This document shows, piece after piece, positions 57,394 through 64,000 of a stretch of DNA of 64,000 bases. Position numbers and translations under genes: made by a program. Every line of letters begins with the position of its first letter. Position 1 is the first letter of the stretch. This DNA comes from Streptomyces lincolnensis. GTDB taxonomy: Bacteria; Actinomycetota; Actinomycetes; Streptomycetales; Streptomycetaceae. The notes under the pieces were generated by a model. It worked only from the letters and a program-made list of their open reading frames with translations. It did not search any database and had not been told where the DNA came from. The DNA is taken from positions 7,006,001-7,070,000 of the forward strand of contig NZ_CP016438.1 of assembly GCF_001685355.1 (NCBI RefSeq). Reading direction: 5' to 3'.

Positions 57394-57434
57394 CGTAAGC
57401 CATATCGCCGCAGGTCCTGAGGGGTCTTAGGGCA

Positions 57435-57453
57435 TCCGTAAGCACCTTACGGA
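57435..57453. terminator. Small hairpin upstream of the 61-residue gene
   Basis: An 8-bp stem, TCCGTAAG with its complement CTTACGGA, across a three-base loop. It lies 42 bases after the acidic membrane-protein gene and could end that transcript. Confidence 0.5.
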
Positions 57454-57600
57454 GCTCCTGAGGCCCCTCACGCACATCTAAGGCCCCCCGCCCCGCCGAA
57501 GATGCGGAACTCTCCCGATGTGGCGGACCCGCCTGGGAGACGAAGGTGGAGACATCGCAGAAAGCGAAGTCCGAAACCGACCTCTCCCAAGGGACACACC

Positions 57601-57786
57601 ATGTACGAGTACGAACTCCAGCAGCTTCGTTCCGCGGAGCTCATCCGCCAGGCCGACGCCGAACGGCTGGCCCGCGAGGTAGTCCGCGGCCGCCGCGCCG
57701 CCCGCCGCGCAACCGTCACACGCGCCGCGGAGGGTGAGGTGCATACCGGCCGCCGACGCAGGCACTGGTTCGCCCGCGCCGCGTGA
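57601..57786 (+). CDS. Small basic protein upstream of the LAL regulator
   Basis: A 61-residue protein from ATG 57601, after AAGGGA. It begins with a helical stretch (YELQQLRSAELIRQADAERLAREVVRGRRAARRA) and ends in a very basic tail (TGRRRRHWFARAA). The stop overlaps the GTG of the regulator (GTGA), so the two are coupled. No family is recognised. It could be a partner of the regulator or simply a coupling leader peptide. Confidence 0.7.
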   Translation: MYEYELQQLRSAELIRQADAERLAREVVRGRRAARRATVTRAAEGEVHTGRRRRHWFARAA

Positions 57787-60700
57787 ACACAGAGGCGCGG
57801 CCGGACGGCCGTGCGCAGGTCCCCGTCCACCGGGCCGCGACGGCCGATTCCCCCACTCAGGCCGCGACGGCCGCCCCGACCGAGGCGGCCGTCGCGGTCG
57901 TTCCCGCCGGTAAGACCCCTGGCGGAGGCGGTGATACCGGTTCTGCCACGGGGAAAACCGGTGCCGCGCTGTCGGACCCGCGTGCGATGCTCGGGCTCGT
58001 GGAGACCCGGTCCGTCAGTCCCGTGTTCGTCGGTCGCGCCGACGAGTTGGACACCTTGCACGACGCGCTCGCCCGTGCCGCCGCGGGCGAGCCGCAGGCA
58101 GTGCTGCTCGGCGGCGAGGCAGGCGTCGGCAAGACCCGCCTCGTCGAGGAGTTCGCCACCGCCGCGTGCCGCACGGGCGCCGTCGTCGCGCTCGGCGGCT
58201 GCGTCGAGATCGGCGCCGACGGGCTGCCGTTCGCCCCTTTCTCCACCGCGCTGCGCGCCCTGCGCCGCGAACTGCCGGACGACCTGGCCGCCGCCGCGGC
58301 CGGCCAGGAGGAGGAACTCGCCCGGCTGCTGCCCGAACTCGGCGACACGGCGACCGCCCGAGGCCCGCGACAACACGACGAGGAGGGCATGGCCCGCCTC
58401 TTCGAACTCACCGCACGCCTCCTGGAGCGCGTCGCCGCCGACCGCACGGTCGTCGTCGCCCTGGAGGATTTGCACTGGGCCGACGCCTCCACCCGCCATC
58501 TCCTCGCCTACCTCTTCCGCACGCTGCGCACCGGCCGCCTGGTCGTCCTCGCCACCTACCGCGCCGACGACATCCACCGCCGCCATCCACTGCGCCCGCT
58601 GCTCGCCGAACTCGACCGGCTGCGCACGGTCCGCCGGATCGAACTCCGCCGCTTCAACCGCGCCGAGGTGGGCATCCAGATGGCCGGCATCCTCGCCGCC
58701 GAGCCCGACCAGGACCAGGTCGACGACATCTTCGAACGCTCCGACGGCAACGCCTTCTTCGTCGAGGAACTCGCCGTCGCCGTCACCGAGGGCTGCTGCA
58801 CGGGCCTCACCGACTCCCTGCGCGACCTGCTCCTGGTCCGTGTCGAAGGGCTGCCCGAGAGCGCCCAGCGGGTCGCCCGGATCGTCGCCGAGGGCGGCTC
58901 CACCGTCGAGTACCGGCTGCTCGCCGCCGTCGCCCGGCTCGCCGAGGACGACCTCATCGAGGCACTGCGGGCCGCGGTGAACGCCAACATCCTGATCGCC
59001 GCGCCCGGCGGCGACGGCTACCGCTTCCGCCACTCCCTGGTCCGCGAGGCCGTCAGCGACGACCTGCTGCCCGGCGAACGCTCCCGCCTCAACCGCCGCT
59101 ACGCCGAAGCCCTGGAGGCCGACCCCACGCTCGTCCCCGCCGACGAACGCGTGACGCGCCTGGCCAGCTACTGGTACCACGCCCACGACGTCGCCAAGGC
59201 GCTGCCCGCCGTCCTCGACGCCTCCGCCACCGCCCGCCGCCGGCACGCCTACTCCGAACAACTGCGGCTCCTGGAACGCGCGATGGAGCTGTGGGACACC
59301 GCCCCTCAGGAGATACGGGACCGGCTGCGCCCCGTCGACTACACCGAGGTCTACCCGCCCTGCGGCTGCGACCCGGGGACCACCCCGCTGCGCTACCTCG
59401 ACCTGATGGCCGAGGCCGCCGTCGCCGGACGGCTGTGCGGGGAGCGCGAACGCGCCCTGAAGATCACCAAGCGGGCCCTGCGGCTGCTGGAGGACGACGG
59501 CGATCCCCTGCGCGCCGCCTGGTTCTGGGTCCAGCGCTCCCGGCTGGTCCAGGCCCAGTCCCGCGGCGACGGCTGGCAGGAACTGGCCACCGCCCAGGAC
59601 CTGGTGCGCGGACTCCCGCCGTCCGAGGTGCACGCCGAGGTCCTCTCCACCGTCGCCGGCTGGGCGATGCTGCACGAACCCGGCCCGGACGCCTTCTCCG
59701 CCGCCGAGCGCGCGGTGGAGTACGCCCGCATGGTCGGCGCCCGCGAGATGGAGCTGAACGCCCGCCTCACCGTCGGCTGTCTCATGGTCGACGCGGGCGA
59801 CACCGAGGCCGGGCTGAGCGAGCTGTACGAGGTCAAGGACCGGGCCGTCGCCGAGGGCATGCGCTACGTGGCGAGCCGGGCGCATGTGAACCTCCCCTCG
59901 GAACTGGAGGCCGTCGGCCGCTCCCGGGAGGCGATCCCCCTCCTCCAGGAGGGCCTCGCCTACGCCCGCAAGTACGGACTGCTGGACTCCGAGGCCTACA
60001 TGTGGGGCAACCTCTCCGACTCGCTGTACTCACTGGGCCGTTGGCCCGAGGCCGCCGAGGCCGCGGAGAGCGCCCTCAGGGTGGGACACAGCGCCAAGCC
60101 CCAGGGCTCCGGCGCACTGCGCCTGGCGCATCTGGCCCTCGGCCGCGGCGACGTGACCACGGCCGCAGCCCAACTGGCCACCGCCCGGACCTACTACGGC
60201 ACTCACGATCCGATGCCGCAGCAGGCGCTGCCGCTCGCCCGCATCGTCATCGGAGTGGCCGCGGCGGAGGGCCGCCTCCTGGACGCCCGCGCCGAACTGG
60301 ACCGCGTCCTCGACGCCGGCTTCCAGCCCGGCACCCAGCGCTACGGCTGGTCGATGCTGCTGGCCGCCGCCGTCGCCGAGGCAGACGCCCGCGAGCTGCC
60401 CGCCGTACCCGCCGTCGAGGCGGGCCGGGCCGACGTCCTGGACCGCATCCTCGCCACCGTCAAGAAACTCACCACCGGCGCACCCGTCTGGCTCGCCTTC
60501 GAGCAGTGGGTCCGCGCCGAGGTCCGGCACGCCGAGGGCCAGGACGACCCCGAGCCCTGGTCGGAGGTGGTCACCGCCTTCGAGACCCTGGACCGGCCCT
60601 ACGACCTCGCCCGCGTCCGGTACCGGCTGGCCCAGGCCCTGCTGACCGGGGGCGGGGAGCCCGAGCGGGCCCGCGCCACGGAACTGCTCCGCCTCGTCCA

Positions 60701-61082
60701 CGCCGTCGCCGAGCACCTCGGAGCCCGCCCCCTCGCCGAATCCGCCACCCGGCTGGCCCAGCGCGCCCGGCTCTCCCTGAACGGCACCCGGAGCCTGCCC
60801 GGAGCCCGGGGCCGCGCCCGGGCGGGCAACGGCGCCGCCGAGGACCCGGCCCGGTCCCTCGGCCTCACCGGCCGGGAGCAGGATGTCCTGCGCCTGGTCT
60901 CCGCCGGCCGCACCAACCGCCAGATCGCCGAGGAACTCTTCATCTCCCCGAAGACGGCCAGCGTCCACGTCTCCAACATCCTGGCCAAGCTCGGTGTCTC
61001 CGGACGAGGAGAGGCGGCGGCGGTGGCGCACCGGCTGGGGCTGTTCCCCGCCGAATCGCTCACCGCGCGGACCGCGACGTGA
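57783..61082 (+). CDS. LuxR-family regulator with large ATPase module (LAL)
   Basis: A 1099-residue regulator from GTG 57783. After a Thr/Ala/Pro-rich start comes an AAA-type ATPase with Walker A GGEAGVGKTRL (Lys117) and Walker B VVALEDLHWAD near 225. A long helical TPR-like region follows (about 400-980). The C-terminal LuxR helix-turn-helix has LTGREQDVLRLVSAGRTNRQIAEELF near 1030-1060 and SPKTASVHVSNILAKLGV. Such proteins often switch on secondary-metabolite clusters, but this one lies 40 kb from the NRPS cluster and nothing ties the two together. Confidence 0.93.
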   Translation: MNTEARPDGRAQVPVHRAATADSPTQAATAAPTEAAVAVVPAGKTPGGGGDTGSATGKTGAALSDPRAMLGLVETRSVSPVFVGRADELDTLHDALARAAAGEPQAVLLGGEAGVGKTRLVEEFATAACRTGAVVALGGCVEIGADGLPFAPFSTALRALRRELPDDLAAAAAGQEEELARLLPELGDTATARGPRQHDEEGMARLFELTARLLERVAADRTVVVALEDLHWADASTRHLLAYLFRTLRTGRLVVLATYRADDIHRRHPLRPLLAELDRLRTVRRIELRRFNRAEVGIQMAGILAAEPDQDQVDDIFERSDGNAFFVEELAVAVTEGCCTGLTDSLRDLLLVRVEGLPESAQRVARIVAEGGSTVEYRLLAAVARLAEDDLIEALRAAVNANILIAAPGGDGYRFRHSLVREAVSDDLLPGERSRLNRRYAEALEADPTLVPADERVTRLASYWYHAHDVAKALPAVLDASATARRRHAYSEQLRLLERAMELWDTAPQEIRDRLRPVDYTEVYPPCGCDPGTTPLRYLDLMAEAAVAGRLCGERERALKITKRALRLLEDDGDPLRAAWFWVQRSRLVQAQSRGDGWQELATAQDLVRGLPPSEVHAEVLSTVAGWAMLHEPGPDAFSAAERAVEYARMVGAREMELNARLTVGCLMVDAGDTEAGLSELYEVKDRAVAEGMRYVASRAHVNLPSELEAVGRSREAIPLLQEGLAYARKYGLLDSEAYMWGNLSDSLYSLGRWPEAAEAAESALRVGHSAKPQGSGALRLAHLALGRGDVTTAAAQLATARTYYGTHDPMPQQALPLARIVIGVAAAEGRLLDARAELDRVLDAGFQPGTQRYGWSMLLAAAVAEADARELPAVPAVEAGRADVLDRILATVKKLTTGAPVWLAFEQWVRAEVRHAEGQDDPEPWSEVVTAFETLDRPYDLARVRYRLAQALLTGGGEPERARATELLRLVHAVAEHLGARPLAESATRLAQRARLSLNGTRSLPGARGRARAGNGAAEDPARSLGLTGREQDVLRLVSAGRTNRQIAEELFISPKTASVHVSNILAKLGVSGRGEAAAVAHRLGLFPAESLTARTAT

Positions 61083-61120
61083 GGTTTACGCTGTAAAGGA
61101 CTTCGGCCGAGGGAGACCCC

Positions 61121-61345
61121 GTGTTCAACGCCTTCGAGGAACTGTTCTCTCCGGGACGCAAGCACACCACCGACGAGCAGAACCGTCTGGAGCTCACACG
61201 CGAGGACGTGGGGGACGGCGACCCCGGACGCGGACCGATAGATCTCACGTCCGGAGTGGTCGTCGTACGCCCGCCGAAGGCGGAGGACGAGGACGAGGGC
61301 GAGGGCGAAGACGAGGACTTCGAGGAGGCCTCCCTCAAGGAGTGA
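61121..61345 (+). CDS. Small acidic protein (DUF6191-like)
   Basis: A 74-residue protein from GTG 61121 after GAGGGAG. FEELFSPGRKHTTDEQNRLELTREDVGD...GPIDLTSGVVVVRPP matches the short actinomycete family I know as DUF6191. The last 20 residues are nearly all Glu and Asp. No function is known. It converges with the sugar dehydrogenase gene, with seven bases between stops. Confidence 0.75.
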   Translation: MFNAFEELFSPGRKHTTDEQNRLELTREDVGDGDPGRGPIDLTSGVVVVRPPKAEDEDEGEGEDEDFEEASLKE

Positions 61346-61352
61346 GGCCGGC

Positions 61353-62519
61353 CTAGCTGACCTGTATCTCCAGGATCCGGTCGTCGCCCTCCTTCGGGTC
61401 GCCCCGCCCGTCCGTGTTGCTGGTGACCAGCCACAGCTTGTCGCCGCCTGCCGATACCACTGTGCGCAGGCGGCCGTACTCGTCCTCCAGGAAGGCCTGC
61501 GGGTCGGCCGCGGCCTCCGTGCCCTTGAGGGGGATGCGCCACAGGCGCTTGCCCTTCAGACCCGCCATCCAGATCGAGCCCTCGGCCTGGGCTATGCCGC
61601 TGGGGGAGGCGTCGTCGGTGCCCCACTGGGCCAGCGGGTTGTGGTACTTGGAGTCGCTCGACCTGCCCTCCGCCTCCGGCCAGCCGTAGTTGTCGCCCGG
61701 CTTGATCGCGTTCAGCTCGTCCCAGGTGTCCTGGCCGAACTCCGCGGCGAACAGGCGCTGTTGGGAGTCCCAGGCCAGGCCCTGCACATTGCGGTGACCG
61801 TAGGAGTACACGGTGGAGTCGGGGAACGGGTTGCCCGGAGCCGGCTCGCCCTCCGGGGTCATCCGCAGGATCTTGCCGCCCAGGGACTTGGTGTCCTGGG
61901 ACAGACCGGTGTCACCGCTCTCGCCCGTGCCCGCGTACAGCATCTTGTCCGGGCCGAAGGCGATCCGTCCGCCGTTGTGGATGTAGCCCTTGGGGATGCC
62001 CCTGAACACCGTGTCCGGGGCGCCCAGCTGCTCGCCTGTCGGCTTCTGCTCGTCGTAGAGCATCCGGACGATGCGGTTGTCCCCGGCCGAGGTGAAGTAC
62101 GCGTAGACCATGTGGTCCGAGGCGTAGTCCGGGGACAGGGCGAGGCCCATGAGGCCGCCCTCGCCCGCCGGGGAGACCCCCGGTACCTCGCCCAGTACGG
62201 TCTTCTTCCCCGACTGCCCGTCGATCCGCGTGATCGTCCGCTCGTCACGCGAGGAGACCAGCAGATCGCCCTCCGGCAGCGGGGCCAGGCCCCAGGGGGT
62301 GTTCAGGCCCTCGGCGACAGTGCGGAGCACCTTGACCGAGCCCTTTGCCGGGGGCCCCTGATCCGCCGCCCGGGACGGCGAGGACCCCGGCGCAGTGCTC
62401 CCGGGTGTCGTGCTCCCACTGTCGGTCGGTGCTCCACCGCCTCCGCCGTCGGAGGAGCAGCCGGCCGTCAGCACGAGCGCGGCAGCGGCCAGTACGGCCG
62501 ACACAGCTCGACGTTGCAC
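61353..62519 (-). CDS. PQQ-dependent sugar dehydrogenase-like lipoprotein
   Basis: A 388-residue secreted lipoprotein from GTG 62519. The signal peptide ends in TAGC with Cys21, followed by a Ser/Thr/Gly/Pro linker. The beta-propeller body matches soluble glucose dehydrogenase-like proteins: PWGLAPLPEGDLLVS, EGGLMGLALSPDY, HNGGRIAFGPDKMLYAGTGE, YSYGHRNVQGLAWD and GDNYGWPEAEG. Many members oxidise sugars with PQQ, but actinomycete copies often lack proof of activity. It faces outward from the membrane. Confidence 0.88.
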   Translation of the reverse strand: MQRRAVSAVLAAAALVLTAGCSSDGGGGGAPTDSGSTTPGSTAPGSSPSRAADQGPPAKGSVKVLRTVAEGLNTPWGLAPLPEGDLLVSSRDERTITRIDGQSGKKTVLGEVPGVSPAGEGGLMGLALSPDYASDHMVYAYFTSAGDNRIVRMLYDEQKPTGEQLGAPDTVFRGIPKGYIHNGGRIAFGPDKMLYAGTGESGDTGLSQDTKSLGGKILRMTPEGEPAPGNPFPDSTVYSYGHRNVQGLAWDSQQRLFAAEFGQDTWDELNAIKPGDNYGWPEAEGRSSDSKYHNPLAQWGTDDASPSGIAQAEGSIWMAGLKGKRLWRIPLKGTEAAADPQAFLEDEYGRLRTVVSAGGDKLWLVTSNTDGRGDPKEGDDRILEIQVS

Positions 62520-62599
62520 GATCTTGGTCCCTTCGACGGGGCGGTCCAGCAGCAGGTCCTACTTGTCATACACCGCTCGCACCTCACAGGTTCCCGATC

Positions 62600-63180
62600 A
62601 CGAGAACCCGATGCGGAACCTGCCGCGACGGCGGAGGCACTCGCGGGGCAGGCACTCGTGGCGTGGCGCCCGCGGGGCCGCTATCTCCGGCGGCCGCTCG
62701 CGAGGCCGGCGCCCGCGGTACGGCCTCGGCGGAGGCACTCGGGGCGGGGCGCTCGCGGAGTAGGTGCCCGCGGAGCAGCCGTCCCGCGGGCAGGTGACCC
62801 GGGTGGAAGCACCCGCAGCGCGGGATCGGCAGACGAACCCGCAGGACAGGGTGCCCGGAACCGCCTCGGCGGAGGTACCCGTAGCGGAGGCCACCGGCGG
62901 CGGGGTGCCCGTGGGGCAGACACCCATGGTGAAGGCACTCGCGGGGCAGGTTTTCTCGGCGGAAGCGCCCACAGAGCATGCCTCGGCAGACGAACCCGCG
63001 GCGCAGCCCCCGGGGTACCGCCCCGTCGGAGGCCACTCGCGGCTGGGCGCCCGCAGCCGGTCGCCCCTGGCGGAGACCCGCGGGGCAGGTGCCCGCAGCA
63101 CAAGCCTCCCCCGCAGACGTACTCCCAGCCCAGGCACCCCCAGACCTCAGCCCAGCCACCCCCGTCCCAGCCACCCCCAC
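62600..63180 (-). repeat. Gene-free stretch with degenerate pentapeptide-like repeats
   Basis: The 665 bases between the sugar dehydrogenase and aldo/keto reductase genes hold no supported gene. Several short motifs recur exactly: GGCACTCGCGGGGCAGG at 62635 and 62934, and CGGCAGACGAACCCGC at 62827 and 62985. On the minus strand one frame reads as five-residue units (GCLPH, GHPAA, GGLRY, GYLRR), again like the A(D/N)LXX pentapeptide pattern with Gly for Ala. No ribosome site or consistent frame supports a protein. A promoter for the leftward sugar dehydrogenase gene must lie in 62520-62600. Confidence 0.5.
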
Positions 63181-63184
63181 ACCC

Positions 63185-64000
63185 TTACTCCCACGACCCC
63201 TGCGCCCCAGGCAGCTCCGTCAGCTCCGACAGGTCGCGGGTGGTCAGTCGCAGGGTGGTTGAGCGGGTGTTCTCCGTCACCCAGTGTTCGTGCTTGGTGC
63301 CGGGGACCGGGATCACGTGGGGTCCCTGGGCCAGGATCCAGGCCAGGGCCACCTGGGCCGGGGTGACGTGCTCGCCGTGTCGTCGGGCCACGCGGCGCAG
63401 GCCGACGACGATCGGCTGGTTCGCGGCCATCATCTCCGCGGTGAAGCGGGGGTGGCGGGCCCGCACGTCGTCCGGTTCGAAGCCCTGGCCCGGGGTGAGG
63501 GTTCCGGTCAGGAAGCCGTTGCCCAGGGGCATCGCGGCCAGAAAGCCTATGCCCCGCTCCGCGCACCAGGGCAGCAGCGTCTCCCCGGCCTCCGGCGACC
63601 ACACCGACAGCTCCGCCTGCACCGCGCTCACCGGGAAGACCTGCTGCACCCGCCGCAACTGCCGGATCGTCGCGTCGTACAGCCCGGCACCGGACCGACG
63701 ACCGCCCCGGGCACCCATCGCGCAGTACCCCAACGCCCGTACCTTTCCGGCCTGTACGAGCTCCGCCATCGCGCCCCAGGTCTCCTCGACGGGCACCTCG
63801 GGGTCCGCCCGGTGCAGCTGGTAGAGGTCGATCACGTCCGTCTGGAGGCGCCGGAGCGAGGCGTCGCACGCCCGTTTCACGTACCCGGGACGGCCGTTGG
63901 CCACGATGTGCTGCTCGCCCACCAGCAGACCGACCTTGGTCGACACGAAGGCGTCCTGGCGGCGTTCCTTCAACGCCCGCCCGATCAGCAGCTCGTTGGT
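63185..64000 (-). CDS. Aldo/keto reductase, N-terminus beyond the window
   Basis: 272 residues are visible; the gene enters from the right edge (NELLIGRALKERRQD is the first visible segment). The conserved VDLYQLHRADPEVPVEETWGAM block, an active-site barrel strand VSTKVG near the start and the cofactor-binding VIPVPGTKHEHW near the C-terminus identify the NADPH-dependent aldo/keto reductase family. The catalytic Asp-Tyr part lies outside the window. The substrate is unknown. Confidence 0.88.
   Translation of the reverse strand, partial: TNELLIGRALKERRQDAFVSTKVGLLVGEQHIVANGRPGYVKRACDASLRRLQTDVIDLYQLHRADPEVPVEETWGAMAELVQAGKVRALGYCAMGARGGRRSGAGLYDATIRQLRRVQQVFPVSAVQAELSVWSPEAGETLLPWCAERGIGFLAAMPLGNGFLTGTLTPGQGFEPDDVRARHPRFTAEMMAANQPIVVGLRRVARRHGEHVTPAQVALAWILAQGPHVIPVPGTKHEHWVTENTRSTTLRLTTRDLSELTELPGAQGSWE

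Noticed and set aside
57783..61082. LAL regulator as the pathway-specific activator of the NRPS cluster
   Set aside because: It lies about 41 kb from the cluster with a large block of housekeeping genes between. Nothing in the sequence links them.
62584..63180. Minus-strand frames of 140-200 codons in the right-hand gap
   Set aside because: Three frames are open at once and all translations are Pro/Arg/Cys-rich low complexity. The pentapeptide-like pattern shifts frame, so no intact protein is supported.

Overview
The window is about 72% G+C, uses many GTG starts and has short, often overlapping gene junctions. Typical actinomycete gene sets are present: gatC-gatA-small gene-gatB, a large ATPase-LuxR regulator and two SseB-like proteins. 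It reads as chromosomal DNA of Streptomyces or a very close relative. No tRNA, rRNA, insertion sequence, prophage or CRISPR array was found.

Positions 1-16481 hold the right part of a hybrid non-ribosomal peptide/polyketide gene cluster that continues off the left edge. It contains an MFS exporter, an NRPS (carrier-C-A-carrier), a PKS protein (KS, decayed AT, carrier), a carrier-less adenylation protein whose binding-pocket code reads as serine, a type II thioesterase, a terminating NRPS (C-A-carrier-thioesterase), an acyl-CoA dehydrogenase-like flavoenzyme and a beta-lactamase-fold serine hydrolase. Nearly every junction is a start/stop overlap, so it looks like one transcript. The PKS protein is the strangest part: the last KS catalytic histidine is Asn and the AT nucleophile is Gly in a shortened domain.

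Positions 16503-25165 turn to serine/glycine metabolism. A tandem glycine riboswitch leads gcvT-gcvH-glyA-sdaA on the minus strand. Next come a P-loop kinase-like gene and two sseB-like genes. Positions 25516-31725 are a complete oligopeptide ABC importer (oppC-oppA-oppB-oppD-oppF) with an internal hairpin after the binding protein and a strong terminator.

Positions 31726-43797 are mixed housekeeping: a TRIC-type channel, an esterase, WYL and TetR regulators (the latter with a clear 28-bp operator), cysteine desulfurase and MnmA for tRNA thiolation, a peptidoglycan amidase, a LOG-family protein, an SDR and a MetE-like protein. Positions 43813-52430 carry DNA ligase, a GGDEF-EAL cyclic-di-GMP protein and the Glu/Asp-tRNA amidotransferase operon. 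From 52493 to the right edge are a methyltransferase, an MMPL transporter, a GNAT acetyltransferase, a 1099-aa LAL regulator, a sugar dehydrogenase-like lipoprotein and a truncated aldo/keto reductase.

Repeats worth noting are two nearly identical 187-bp palindromic elements (42594 and 48589) and two gene-free stretches (22936-23160 and 62600-63180) that keep a 15-nt, pentapeptide-repeat-like periodicity without a convincing gene.
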